DNA of 60,421 nt from Neobacillus jeddahensis (GTDB lineage Bacteria > Bacillota > Bacilli > Bacillales > Cytobacillaceae), in the NCBI RefSeq assembly GCF_000612625.1, contig NZ_CCAS010000024.1, forward strand, positions 1 to 60,421. Direction: 5' to 3'. The notes below the pieces were generated by a model. It was not told where the DNA came from and did not search any database. It saw only the letters and a program-made list of their open reading frames with translations. Shown here in pieces: positions 1 to 8,829 of this stretch. Position 1 is the first letter of the stretch. Each line of letters starts with the position of its first letter. The translations under genes and the position numbers were made by a program.

Positions 1-4
1 GATT

Positions 5-51
5 TATAAAAAGGGGTACCAAAGTGAAAGTTTATTCATTGGGTACCCCTT
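5..51 (-). terminator. Intrinsic terminator of the ABC-F gene
   Basis: A 10-bp inverted repeat (AAGGGGTACC at 11-20 with GGTACCCCTT at 42-51) is followed by a T-run when read on the minus strand. It sits 9 bases past the stop of the minus-strand ABC-F gene, so it ends that transcript. Confidence 0.8.
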
Positions 52-60
52 AATCTTTAT

Positions 61-1614
61 TTAAAACACTTTCGTAGTCCAATCCTCACAATTCCAAATA
101 TCGGTCGCAATTTCACGATAGAAATCAGGTTCGTGGGATACCATCAAGATACTTCCACGATATGCTTTTAAAGCACGCTTTAATTCTTCTTTTGCGTCCA
201 CATCCAAGTGATTGGTAGGTTCGTCTAGAATTAATAAATTCGTTTCTGTGTTTAAAATTTTACACAATCGAACTTTGGCTTTTTCTCCACCAGAAAGGAC
301 TTCGATTTTACTTTCAATATGTTTCGTTGTTAGGCCACATTTTGCAAGAGCAGCACGGACTTCAGCCTGATTCATACTTGGAAACTCGCTCCAAATCTCT
401 TCAATACAAGTGTTGTAGTTAGACTGTTTCACTTCCTGCTCGAAGTAACCGATGTGTTGATACTCACCACGTTCCACTTTACCCTCCAGCGGATCAATCA
501 ACCCAAGAATGCTTTTTAAAAGAGTAGACTTACCAATACCGTTTGCACCCACGAATGCAATTTTTTGCCCGCGTTCCATTTTCAAATTCAGAGGGCGGGA
601 AAGTGGTTCATTGTAACCAATAACAAGATCTTCTGCCGTGAAAATATAACGGCTGGCTGCACGAGCTTCTTTGAAATTAAACTCTGGTTTTGGCTTCTCT
701 TTGCCCAATTCAATAACTTCCATTTTGTCGAGCTTCTTCTGACGAGACATCGCCATATTACGAGTCGCAACACTTGCCTTGTTACGGGCAACAAAATCTT
801 TCAAGTCAGCAATTTCTTGTTGTTGACGCTTGTAAGCAGACTCTAGCTGCTGCTTCTTCATTTCATGAATTTTTAAGAAGTTATCATAGTCACCCACATA
901 GCGATTCAACTCTTGGTTTTCCATGTGATAGATCAAGTTAACCACATTGTTCAAGAATGGAATATCATGCGAAATCAAGATAAATGCATTCTCATATTCC
1001 TGCAAATAGCGCTTCAACCATTCGATATGTTGTTCATCCAAATAGTTCGTTGGCTCGTCCAGTAATAGGATTTCAGGTTTTTCAAGCAAAAGCTTAGCAA
1101 GCAAAACTTTCGTACGTTGCCCACCACTAAGATCATCTACATCTCGGTCGAGCCCAACATCGTCTAATCCTAGACCCCGAGCAACTTCCTCAACTTTAGA
1201 ATTAATTTGATAGAAATTGTTACTATCTAACGTTTCTTGTAGCTCTCCAACTTCAGCAAGCAGGGCATCGATATCAGCACCTTCATCACCCATTTTTGCA
1301 TAAAGTTCATTGATTTCTGCTTCAGCATCAAAAAGATATTGAAAAGCAGTACTCAAAGCGTCACGCATCGTAGTGCCTTTTTGAAGTACAGCATGCTGAT
1401 CTAAATAACCAACACGAACTTTTCGTGCCCACTCCACTTTTCCCTCATCGGGTTGCAACTTCCCGGTAACGATATTCATGAAAGTAGACTTACCCTCACC
1501 ATTTGCTCCAACTAATCCAACGTGCTCTCCTTTTAAAAGTCGAAAAGACACATCATTAAAAATCGCACGATCACCGAAACCGTGACTTAAATTTTTTACG
1601 TTTAATACGCTCAT
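61..1614 (-). CDS. yfmM: ABC-F family ATPase, YfmM-like
   Basis: Soluble tandem ATPase of the ABC-F family, which act at the ribosome rather than in membrane transport. Both nucleotide-binding domains are complete: Walker A GANGEGKST near residue 39, LSGGQ signature and Walker B LLLDEPTNYLD; then a second Walker A GANGIGKST, LSGGE and LLILDEPTNHLD. A basic linker lies between the domains. There are no membrane segments. The length (517 aa) and N-terminus match B. subtilis YfmM as I remember it. ABC-F members include translation factors and ribosome-protecting antibiotic-resistance proteins; which applies here cannot be told from sequence. It is monocistronic, with its own terminator. Confidence 0.85.
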   Translation of the reverse strand: MSVLNVKNLSHGFGDRAIFNDVSFRLLKGEHVGLVGANGEGKSTFMNIVTGKLQPDEGKVEWARKVRVGYLDQHAVLQKGTTMRDALSTAFQYLFDAEAEINELYAKMGDEGADIDALLAEVGELQETLDSNNFYQINSKVEEVARGLGLDDVGLDRDVDDLSGGQRTKVLLAKLLLEKPEILLLDEPTNYLDEQHIEWLKRYLQEYENAFILISHDIPFLNNVVNLIYHMENQELNRYVGDYDNFLKIHEMKKQQLESAYKRQQQEIADLKDFVARNKASVATRNMAMSRQKKLDKMEVIELGKEKPKPEFNFKEARAASRYIFTAEDLVIGYNEPLSRPLNLKMERGQKIAFVGANGIGKSTLLKSILGLIDPLEGKVERGEYQHIGYFEQEVKQSNYNTCIEEIWSEFPSMNQAEVRAALAKCGLTTKHIESKIEVLSGGEKAKVRLCKILNTETNLLILDEPTNHLDVDAKEELKRALKAYRGSILMVSHEPDFYREIATDIWNCEDWTTKVF

Positions 1615-1962
1615 GTTTTTAACCCCTTATCTAATGTCACATGTGGATATCTTACTAGATTTAGACTAGTTTTTCTACTTGAAGTTATTTCTTGTGCAAA
1701 ATGTAATTATTGGCAGCGATTTTTTTTGCAAATAAAGTAATCAGAGATTTTGAAAATATGGAAGTACGAAAAAATTAGGTTAAGGTAAGCACTACTACAT
1801 CTTATGAATCTGCCATCACCATCCAAGCCACGTGGAGTGCGTGGCACGACTAAGTTTGAAATTGTAAAACAAAAATAAACACTTCCGAACTATAATTGAA
1901 ATTTCTGATTCAGGGCAGATTTTTGTTAACATAAACATTTCTGATTTTCGATTCTGATTCAA

Positions 1963-2004
1963 TAAAATCCCAGTTTTTCCTCAATAGGAATCCGGGATTT
2001 TTTC
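1963..2004 (+). terminator. Terminator-like hairpin
   Basis: AAATCCC (1965-1971) pairs with GGGATTT (1994-2000), with an inner TTCC/GGAA helix, followed by a T-run. No coding gene lies directly upstream on this strand. Confidence 0.5.
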
Positions 2005-2182
2005 TGGTACAATTTAATTGATAATCAATAAAAATTCAATCGTTTTATGAGGGTTAAATCTTACTAAACCATTGCTGTAATTGTTGTTTTCAATAGTTTA
2101 CTCGGGCATTAATCCAATCATAGACCAGGATTTATTTTGGTTATACAGAAATTGTAACCCAATAATAAACACGTCCAATGCT

Positions 2183-2228
2183 GACCCTGATTTTGTGGAA
2201 AATTACTTTTCCGATTTCAGGGTCTTTT
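2183..2228 (+). terminator. Terminator-like hairpin upstream of the esterase
   Basis: GACCCTGA (2183-2190) pairs with TCAGGGTC (2217-2224), followed by TTTT. It lies about 130 bp before the esterase start, so it could isolate that gene from upstream transcription or act as a leader attenuator. Confidence 0.55.
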
Positions 2229-2356
2229 AAGGAATTGGTCAGATGTTGATAACAAATGTAACTATAATGGTAATGAATTAAATAAGTATCTACTTAACAT
2301 TTATTGAGAACTTCAAACATCTCTATTTAAATTGTAAATAAAAAAGGATGAAAAAA

Positions 2357-3205
2357 ATGATTAAATCGTTTTTAATGTTAGGACAGTCTAATATGGCGGG
2401 ACGAGGGTTTATCGATGAAGTAGCCCCGATTTATAATGAAAGAATCCAAATGTTGCGTAATGGCAGATGGCAAATGATGACGGAACCGATCAATTATGAC
2501 CGTCCTGTTGCAGGAATAAGTCTGGCTGGTTCATTTGCAGATGCATGGTGTCGTCAAAATCAAGAAGATATGATTGGCTTGATTCCTTGTGCGGAAGGTG
2601 GAAGCACATTGGATGAATGGGCCGTAGAGCAAACGCTTTTTAGACATGCAGTAACTGAAGCGAAATTTGCTATGCAGAACAGTGAATTAACAGGAGTTCT
2701 ATGGCATCAAGGCGAAAGTGATAGTATGAATGGTAACTATAAAGTCTATTACCAAAAATTACTTTCAATTATGGAGGCTCTTAGAAAGGAATTGAATGCT
2801 CCAGATATTCCTCTCATCATGGGGGGGTTAGGGGATTTTCTAGGCAAAGAAGGATTCGGGAAAAACTGTACGGAATATAACTTAATTAATCAAGAGTTGC
2901 AAAAATTTGCTTTAGAACAAGACAATTGTTACTTTGTCACAGCCGAAGGTTTAACAGCTAATCCTGATTGTATTCATATTGATGCTATTTCTCAAAGAAA
3001 ATTTGGTTTGCGATATTTTGAAGCCTTTTCTACTAAGCAACATGTAATGAATCCGCTAATTAATGAAAATGAGTTGATAAATCTTATTCATACTAGAGAA
3101 CATTCTCAGGCAGAAAAGGTATATATGAAAATTATGGATTTGTCGTTAGGTAATATTTCATATGACGAATTTGAATCTCAACTCAAACAGATTTACAATG
3201 GGTAA
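2357..3205 (+). CDS. SGNH-type carbohydrate acetylesterase (sialate O-acetylesterase-like)
   Basis: Predicted deacetylase of acetylated carbohydrates. GQSNM near residues 9-13 carries the nucleophile Ser; CAEGGSTLDEW and LWHQGESDS are the oxyanion-hole blocks, and DCIHID supplies the catalytic Asp/His pair. These motifs are typical of the DUF303/CE6-like SGNH family. There is no signal peptide, so it is probably cytoplasmic. About 60 C-terminal residues lie beyond the catalytic block and are not recognised. I chose ATG 2357 because AAAAAAGG sits 9-10 bases ahead; the ATG at 2348 is too close to that site. It stands alone, and the substrate is unknown. Confidence 0.75.
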   Translation: MIKSFLMLGQSNMAGRGFIDEVAPIYNERIQMLRNGRWQMMTEPINYDRPVAGISLAGSFADAWCRQNQEDMIGLIPCAEGGSTLDEWAVEQTLFRHAVTEAKFAMQNSELTGVLWHQGESDSMNGNYKVYYQKLLSIMEALRKELNAPDIPLIMGGLGDFLGKEGFGKNCTEYNLINQELQKFALEQDNCYFVTAEGLTANPDCIHIDAISQRKFGLRYFEAFSTKQHVMNPLINENELINLIHTREHSQAEKVYMKIMDLSLGNISYDEFESQLKQIYNG

Positions 3206-3289
3206 ACTAAATAGTAGGGAAAAATTATTTTTGGCCTTATAATTTTGGGACGAGTGTTTGACGCTGTATTATAATGAGAGGATTTGAGT

Positions 3290-4258
3290 TTGAACATGAT
3301 AGATAATTTTTGGCGTGATTTACCACGGCCATTTTTTGTACTTGCACCAATGGAGGATGTCACGCATGTTATTTTTCGCCATGTAGTCAGTAAAGCAGCA
3401 AGGCCTGATGTGTTTTTTACGGAGTTTACAAATTCGGACAGTTACTGTCACCCAGAGGGCAAGCAGAGTGTGCGTGGGCGTTTGACTTTTACAGAAGATG
3501 AACAGCCAATGGTGGCACATATATGGGGGGATAAGCCCGAATTTTTTCGACAAATGAGTATTGGTATGGCGGAAATGGGATTTAGGGGTATTGATATTAA
3601 TATGGGCTGTCCTGTACCTAATGTGGCATCCAAAGGGAAGGGAAGCGGCCTTATCCTTCGTCCAGAAGTCGCTGCAGATCTCATACAAGCAGCAAAGGCG
3701 GGAGGACTGCCTGTAAGTGTGAAGACAAGGCTTGGTTACACGGAGTTAGACGAGTGGCAGGACTGGCTAACCCATATATTGAAACAAGACATTGCTAATC
3801 TTTCGATTCATCTGCGTACAAGAAACGAAATGAGCCAGGTAGATGCTCATTGGGAGATGATTCCTGAGATCAAGAAACTTCGTGACCGGATAGCACCAGA
3901 TACACTTTTGACGATCAATGGGGATATTCCTGACCGTCAGACCGGCTTGAAGCTCGCTGAACAATATGGTGTGGATGGGATTATGATTGGGCGTGGTATT
4001 TTTAAAAATCCATTTGCCTTTGAAAAAGAACCGACAGATCATAGCAGTGAGGAGTTACTTGATCTCTTAAGATTGCATCTGGATCTCCATGATCAATATT
4101 CAGAATTAGAGCCACGTCCATTCACAGCACTTCATCGCTTTTTTAAGATATATGTCAAAGGATTCCGTGGAGCTGGTGAATTAAGAAATCAATTGATGAA
4201 TACGAAATCAACAAAGGAAGTGCGTGCATTACTCGATAACTTTGAGAAAGAATGTTGA
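3290..4258 (+). CDS. dus: tRNA-dihydrouridine synthase (Dus family)
   Basis: FMN-dependent reduction of uridine to dihydrouridine in tRNA. The sequence shows the Dus signature: [10 protein letters not shown] at the N-terminus, [20 protein letters not shown] with the catalytic Cys, VKTRLGY, and a [16 protein letters not shown] phosphate-binding segment. At about 322 aa it has normal length. It resembles the second Dus of Bacillus (YfjN-like) rather than the YacF type. The start is unclear: GAGAGGA at 3276-3282 suits TTG 3290, while ATG 3296 is also possible. A terminator follows at 4310. Confidence 0.88.
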   Translation: MNMIDNFWRDLPRPFFVLAPMEDVTHVIFRHVVSKAARPDVFFTEFTNSDSYCHPEGKQSVRGRLTFTEDEQPMVAHIWGDKPEFFRQMSIGMAEMGFRGIDINMGCPVPNVASKGKGSGLILRPEVAADLIQAAKAGGLPVSVKTRLGYTELDEWQDWLTHILKQDIANLSIHLRTRNEMSQVDAHWEMIPEIKKLRDRIAPDTLLTINGDIPDRQTGLKLAEQYGVDGIMIGRGIFKNPFAFEKEPTDHSSEELLDLLRLHLDLHDQYSELEPRPFTALHRFFKIYVKGFRGAGELRNQLMNTKSTKEVRALLDNFEKEC

Positions 4259-4309
4259 TGGGGCGGGACAGCAGAATGGTGTAACCCTTAAAAGGTTATA
4301 GTAATCAGT

Positions 4310-4367
4310 AAATTGGCTGGAATGGATGCGGTATTGAACCGGACTCATTCCAGTCAATTTTTGTTTT
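4310..4367 (+). terminator. Intrinsic terminator of the Dus gene
   Basis: A 15-base inverted repeat, AAATTGGCTGGAATG with CATTCCAGTCAATTT and one mismatch, is followed by TTGTTTT. Confidence 0.8.
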
Positions 4368-4410
4368 ATACGTTTGGAAGAGGTATCTTATAAAAAAGTT
4401 TCGGAAAAAC

Positions 4411-4436
4411 ACAACTTTTAGTTAGCTATTACGTCT
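4411..4436 (+). promoter_or_regulatory. ECF-type promoter, probably autoregulatory
   Basis: ACAACTTTT (AAC at 4413-4415), a 16-bp spacer and CGTC at 4432-4435 match the usual ECF sigma pattern of an AAC -35 core and CGTC -10 core. It lies 37 bp before the ECF sigma gene, so the sigma factor probably activates its own operon. Confidence 0.65.
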
Positions 4437-4472
4437 AAGCATTGAACATTCAAGAAAGGGAGGGCTGGAAAT

Positions 4473-5003
4473 TTGTTAGAGCATAGAAAAGAAGAAATTG
4501 CAGATTGGTATGATCATCATAGTAAATCAATATTAGGTTTTATTTTATTGATGGTTAAGGATTATCAACAAGCGGAAGATTTAACCCACGATACCTTTGT
4601 AAAGGCGTATTTATATTATGATTCATTTAAACATCATTCCAGTGAAAAAACATGGCTCTTTAGTATTGCTCACAATCTTACAGTTGATTTTTTAAGGAAG
4701 CGAAAACCGGCTATATTTCTTAAAGAAATGTTTCATTTTCAAAGGGATAATTTTCCATTGCCAGAGGAAATCTTTCGGATAAAAGAAGAATCATATGAGC
4801 TTTATCAGGCATTAGGAGAACTCAAAGATACATATAGAAAGGTAATCATTTTAAGGAAAATCAAGGGCTTTTCTATAGAGGATACCTCAAAGATATTAGG
4901 CTGGTCTGAGAGTAAAGTTAAATCAAGTCTTTTTAGAGCCATCCCCGCATTGAAAAAACAATTAGTAAAGGAGGGACATATAAGTGACGAAGCAATACGA
5001 TGA
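4473..5003 (+). CDS. ECF RNA polymerase sigma factor
   Basis: Alternative sigma factor of the extracytoplasmic-function type, 176 aa. Region 2 is seen in DWYDHHSKSILGFI to LTHDTFVKAYLYY and WLFSIAHNLTVDFLRKRK; region 4 is the C-terminal helix-turn-helix KIKGFSIEDTSKILGWSES. Regions 1 and 3 are absent, as expected. The start is TTG 4473, behind AAAGGGAGGG. It overlaps the next gene by 20 bp, so the two are translationally coupled, and that gene is probably its membrane-bound anti-sigma factor. An ECF-like promoter precedes it. The activating signal is unknown, though cell-envelope stress is usual for this group. Confidence 0.88.
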   Translation: MLEHRKEEIADWYDHHSKSILGFILLMVKDYQQAEDLTHDTFVKAYLYYDSFKHHSSEKTWLFSIAHNLTVDFLRKRKPAIFLKEMFHFQRDNFPLPEEIFRIKEESYELYQALGELKDTYRKVIILRKIKGFSIEDTSKILGWSESKVKSSLFRAIPALKKQLVKEGHISDEAIR

Positions 5004-6069
5004 TACTGAATTCGATACTCCCTTAAAAAAGCTAGATTCTGATTTTCTGTGGAGGACAAAACAAAAGCAAGAATTGAAAAACCGAATTATAACTGATATT
5101 GAAAAATTGGAATCCAAAGAGAAAAATAAGCACCTCATCCTGTCAAATCGTAGAAAAAGAGGAAATGTAATTCGAAAACTAACGTATTCTGGTATCGCTT
5201 TGATTATATTATGTGGTTTATTTATTGGCTCAGCTTTTATTTCTCCTGTAATGGCAGAGGTGGTATCAAAAATTCCTTATTTAAGTAAAATATTTCATTC
5301 AGAGCCTATAAATCGTACTATATTGAGAGAATTGAAAGAGAAAGGTTATAAAATAGCCGGACTAGGTGGAAATGGCCGTTATATTTTTATATCCATAGAT
5401 GGATCGGAACAGTATTTTCAAGATGTTCATGAAGAAGTGAAGGAAATAGCCGCCAATCTATTAAAGGCGAATGACTATGATGGCTATAAAATAAAAGTAG
5501 AAAGACAAATCGATCGACCAGTGCCCGCGACTTCTGATCGTGATCAAGCAATCAGCGAAGCAGTAGAAATAAGTTATGACAATTTGATTAAATTGCAATT
5601 TAATGTGCTTTCTAGCGGGTATCAACATCTTTCTCCTAATTCAGATAAAGTGATCATCAACATAGATATTCCTAACACTGAGGCAAGGATAGAGGAAATA
5701 AAGAAAATCGTAAATGAGAGCTTGAAAGCAAAAAATATTGACTCATACTCTATTAAGATCCATAAAATAGACCTTGCTCAAAGAGAGAAAGAAGCTAAAT
5801 GGAATGAAATATTTGACGCGATTTTTGAAGGATTAACGGCAAAAAAAGAATACAAAGTAACTGGATTCGCTTATTCCTTTCATCCAGCACCATTGCAAAT
5901 CATTATAAAAACATCAATAAAGGCTTCTGATAAAGATGCAAATGAGAAGGTTGGTAAAATAGAAGAGACAATCAACGAATTCCTAAATTCTGAGGAAATT
6001 CAAAATAAGATTAATGGGGACCCTTACGAGATTATTATTAGGGGGAAGAATAAACAAAGAATAAATTAG
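4984..6069 (+). CDS. Membrane protein with DUF4030-like C-terminus, putative anti-sigma factor
   Basis: 361 aa. About 60 charged cytoplasmic residues are followed by one membrane segment near residues 64-85 (YSGIALIILCGLFIGSAFI), then a long extracytoplasmic region with repeated alpha/beta units that I read as DUF4030-like. One-membrane-span proteins coupled to an ECF sigma gene usually hold that sigma factor inactive. No HxxxCxxC zinc finger is visible, so the inhibitory N-terminus is of another type. It starts at GTG 4984, inside the sigma gene, behind AAAGGAGG. The anti-sigma role is inferred from context. Confidence 0.6.
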   Translation: MTKQYDDTEFDTPLKKLDSDFLWRTKQKQELKNRIITDIEKLESKEKNKHLILSNRRKRGNVIRKLTYSGIALIILCGLFIGSAFISPVMAEVVSKIPYLSKIFHSEPINRTILRELKEKGYKIAGLGGNGRYIFISIDGSEQYFQDVHEEVKEIAANLLKANDYDGYKIKVERQIDRPVPATSDRDQAISEAVEISYDNLIKLQFNVLSSGYQHLSPNSDKVIINIDIPNTEARIEEIKKIVNESLKAKNIDSYSIKIHKIDLAQREKEAKWNEIFDAIFEGLTAKKEYKVTGFAYSFHPAPLQIIIKTSIKASDKDANEKVGKIEETINEFLNSEEIQNKINGDPYEIIIRGKNKQRIN

Positions 6070-6269
6070 TAAATGACACTGGCGGTGAGCCTGATGCTTC
6101 GTCCTCGTAAAACTCCATAAGAAAACTGACCTTGTCCAAAACATATTCTAAAAGTTCGATAATATCATTAATAATAATAAAGCCATAGTAGAGGAGGTTT
6201 TACATACAATATCCACCCCATATTCGGCCTCCTCTCCATCGAGAAGCCATTTCGTATGGGGCGTACTAT

Positions 6270-6326
6270 GGGGACGATTCTCGTGTTATTCTGCAAAGGA
6301 GCACAAGAACCGCCCCTATATTTTTT
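6270..6326 (+). terminator. Probable terminator of the sigma/anti-sigma operon
   Basis: GGGGACGATTCTCGTG pairs, with mismatches, to CACAAGAACCGCCCC and is followed by TATATTTTTT on the plus strand. Confidence 0.55.
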
Positions 6327-6344
6327 ATGGATTAGTTATTCACG

Positions 6345-6947
6345 TTAAATCCACCCTTTTTTTTCAGCGATACTTGCTGCTTCTGTACGATTCTTTGCCC
6401 CTAGTTTATGGATCATTTCAGAGATATAGTTACGAACTGTACCGGATGATAAGAAAAGTGCTTCGGTAATTTCCTTGGTCGTTTTTCCTAATGCGGCGAG
6501 TCGCAGGATTTCCTGCTCTCTTTCGGTAAGCGGATTTTCCTCGCGGATGACATCAAAGGTAAGTTCCGGACTAAATATTCGTTTTCCTGCCATGCATTTG
6601 CGAATGGCATCTGTGAGTTCACTAATCTCGCCATCCTTCAGCAGATAGCCGTGTACACAGCTTTTAATCGCTCTTTCAAAATATCCGGGGCGGGCGAAGG
6701 TGGTCAAAATGATCACCTTGGTGAAGGAGTCTCTTTGGGTTAGCTCCTCCGCTACATCTAAACCACTTAAGATCGGCATTTCAATATCCATTAAGCAAAC
6801 ATCGGGTTTAAGCTTGAGAATATCAGAGAGCGCCTTCTCACCATTCACCGCTTGACCAATAACCTCCATATCCTCCTCCATATCAAGTAAGGAGCCCAAT
6901 GCACTTAACAGCATCCGTTGATCCTCTGCAATATATATTCGAATCAT
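6345..6947 (-). CDS. yvfU: NarL/LuxR-family response regulator, YvfU-like
   Basis: 200-aa regulator with a receiver domain (IAEDQRM acidic pocket, phospho-acceptor Asp in VCLMDIEMP, conserved Lys in LLKDGE) and a C-terminal LuxR-type helix-turn-helix (LTEREQEILRLAALGKTTKEI, TVRNYISEMIHKLG). I chose ATG 6947 because GGAAGGAGT lies seven bases ahead; this start overlaps the kinase gene's 3' side closely. It is the last gene of a four-gene minus-strand operon that matches yvfR-S-T-U of B. subtilis. It probably controls its own ABC exporter, as in bacteriocin- or antibiotic-sensing modules. Confidence 0.85.
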   Translation of the reverse strand: MIRIYIAEDQRMLLSALGSLLDMEEDMEVIGQAVNGEKALSDILKLKPDVCLMDIEMPILSGLDVAEELTQRDSFTKVIILTTFARPGYFERAIKSCVHGYLLKDGEISELTDAIRKCMAGKRIFSPELTFDVIREENPLTEREQEILRLAALGKTTKEITEALFLSSGTVRNYISEMIHKLGAKNRTEAASIAEKKGWI

Positions 6948-6964
6948 GAGATAGACTCCTTCCA

Positions 6965-8083
6965 TCACTCTTTCTTAATAATGGGAATGGCCAATTCCAA
7001 AACAGTCCCGTAATGGGTGGAAAGTTTGAGTTCTCCGTTGATTAACCGCAATCTTTCTTTCATCCCCTGCAAGCCATTCCCAAACTGCTTGCTCTTATCG
7101 AAACCCATCCCGTTATCCTGAATCACTATGTTGATTTTTTCAGTAGATTGTGAGATTGAAATGGTACAATGTGTTGCCCTGCTATGTTTGACGATATTCG
7201 TTGCGGCTTCACGAATACACATACTTACAATATTTTGCGTTAGTGGTGGGATCTTTGAAAAATCAACTTCACCACCGTATTGGTAAGTTATTGCCGCAGC
7301 TCTCAATAGCTGCCGTATTTGAATGAGTTCCTCTTCAATGGTGTTTGTACGCATATCGGAAACAAGTTCCCGAACCTGTTTTAGGGCTGCTCTGGATGTT
7401 ACTTCTATTTCCCTTGCCTCCTGCTGGGCGCGTTCTGAATCAATAGAGACTAAACGCTGAACTAATTGGCTTTTTAATGTGAGAAGGGAAAGAGTATGGC
7501 CCAGTTTGTCATGAAGGTCGCGGGCAATCCGCACACGTTCTTCACGCTTTACTAATTCAGCGATATGCTGATTTGCCTGGTCGAGCTTTTGTTCGAGCTC
7601 CATTCTCCAATTCATGGAGCGGATACCAAAAGGCGATATGAGCATGATAATAAGAAAAGGGACAAAATATAACAGTTTCCCCGGGGAAAGCATGCTGTTC
7701 ATTTTGATAATATGATAAATAAATGGGGTCAAAAGAACCAAACCAAGGGCCGCAAGTCCTCGGTAGAATTTTGGCTTTTCACGATAATAGCCGATAAAGT
7801 TTCCAGGAAAAAATCCTAAAAAGATGTAGTTTAAATGGTAGAACATACTATAAATGAAAATGATGGAAAGCTGTAAAGCTAACCAATAAGTGAATGATTT
7901 TTTTCCTGCCGTAAAATAAAGCTGGCGGTACGTAATGAAGAATAGCAGCACCATTCCATAGCCGATAAGCTGTTTCATCCCGGTTTCCTTTGTCAAATAA
8001 TAAACAGGAAAGAGGATATAGATTAAAAACATATAGGGAAAGAAGCCAAATCGGCTGGGAAACAGGCTGAATGACTTTTTCAT
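6965..8083 (-). CDS. yvfT: DesK/NarX-type sensor histidine kinase, YvfT-like
   Basis: 372 aa. The N-terminal half has several hydrophobic spans (about residues 10-165). A coiled linker then leads to a HisKA_3 domain with the phospho-acceptor His in RIARDLHDKLGHTLSLL, and to an HATPase domain with IREAATNIVKHS and DNGMGFD. This kinase type pairs with LuxR-family regulators, as seen in the next gene. It lies 8 bp after the permease gene and about 18 bp before the regulator, so the four genes form one transcript. The intramembrane sensor form suggests that it detects a membrane or envelope signal rather than a soluble ligand. Confidence 0.85.
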   Translation of the reverse strand: MKKSFSLFPSRFGFFPYMFLIYILFPVYYLTKETGMKQLIGYGMVLLFFITYRQLYFTAGKKSFTYWLALQLSIIFIYSMFYHLNYIFLGFFPGNFIGYYREKPKFYRGLAALGLVLLTPFIYHIIKMNSMLSPGKLLYFVPFLIIMLISPFGIRSMNWRMELEQKLDQANQHIAELVKREERVRIARDLHDKLGHTLSLLTLKSQLVQRLVSIDSERAQQEAREIEVTSRAALKQVRELVSDMRTNTIEEELIQIRQLLRAAAITYQYGGEVDFSKIPPLTQNIVSMCIREAATNIVKHSRATHCTISISQSTEKINIVIQDNGMGFDKSKQFGNGLQGMKERLRLINGELKLSTHYGTVLELAIPIIKKE

Positions 8084-8090
8084 TGCTTGA

Positions 8091-8828
8091 TCACACCGCT
8101 TCTTGTTTTCTTCTAATATATTTTGATAGTATCATGAGCACGACTAAATAAGCGAATAATATAACAATATTTTTCCAGCTGGGCATCCCGCCTTGAACAA
8201 TTTCCCATGCACCGCTGCCAAAATGATAGGATGGCAGCCAATGGCCGATGCTTTGCATGGTTTTTGGCATAATCTCAAGGGGCATCCACATCCCGCCGCA
8301 GACTGCCAGCACCATATAAAGGACATTGCTGACTCCAGCCGCTGTTTCTACTTTTTTCATTAGTCCTATTAACGTTCCAATTGAAAGAAACGGGAGCGAT
8401 CCCAGCAAAAGCCACAAACCACTCAGGAACCATTCCAGCGGAGTCAGTGAGATCTTATTGATGATGGCTCCTGCTAGAAAAATAATCGTGATGGAAAGGA
8501 TATGAATGATGCTTTGGCCAACCATCTGGGCTGAAAAATAAATAGGATCGGGAAGGGGAGTAAGCCGGATAAACGTTGACCATCCTTGGGTACGTTCCTG
8601 CACCATGCGGATCCCGAGGGTCATAATGGACGAGCCCATCACACTAAAGGCGGTCATCGACATTAGGTAGTGGGCCTTCCACGTTGCAGGATCCAAGTTA
8701 TCGGTGTTAACCACCTTGGTAAAAATGTAATAGAAGAGGATCGGCATCATCAATGACCAAAAAACGAAATATCGGTTTCGGAGCACTCTTTTGATTTCCA
8801 TTTTACATTGCATTCGAAATGCGTTCAT
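8091..8828 (-). CDS. yvfS: ABC-2 type permease, YvfS-like
   Basis: 245-aa membrane subunit with about six hydrophobic spans (FWSLMMPILFYYIF, FSVMGSSIMTLGI, IHILSITIIFLAGAII, LSGLWLLLGSLPFLSIGTLI, VLYMVLAVCGGMWMPL, IVILFAYLVVLMIL). This is the ABC-2 exporter layout, with the typical GGMWMP segment before the last helices. It starts one base after the ATPase stop and works with it as an exporter or immunity-type transporter. The substrate is unknown. Confidence 0.82.
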   Translation of the reverse strand: MNAFRMQCKMEIKRVLRNRYFVFWSLMMPILFYYIFTKVVNTDNLDPATWKAHYLMSMTAFSVMGSSIMTLGIRMVQERTQGWSTFIRLTPLPDPIYFSAQMVGQSIIHILSITIIFLAGAIINKISLTPLEWFLSGLWLLLGSLPFLSIGTLIGLMKKVETAAGVSNVLYMVLAVCGGMWMPLEIMPKTMQSIGHWLPSYHFGSGAWEIVQGGMPSWKNIVILFAYLVVLMILSKYIRRKQEAV

Positions 8829-8829
8829 T

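Larger units (their letters stand above)
1615..2356. other. 742-bp gap with two terminator-like hairpins, no gene
   Basis: No convincing coding sequence on either strand. The gap holds the upstream region of the minus-strand ABC-F gene, a short GCCACG/CGTGGC hairpin near 1829-1847, and two plus-strand terminator-like hairpins (1963-2004 and 2183-2228). The two hairpins have no plus-strand gene before them, so they may end short leader or antisense transcripts, or be relics. Confidence 0.5.

Noticed and set aside
565..846. Plus-strand frame inside the ABC-F gene
   Set aside because: It is a shadow frame without a ribosome site or coherent protein character, like many other antisense frames in the window.
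1829..1860. GAGTGCGTGG followed by TTTGAAAT, like part of the CRISPR repeat
   Set aside because: Only ten bases match, and it is explained by a short GCCACG/CGTGGC hairpin; no repeat architecture.
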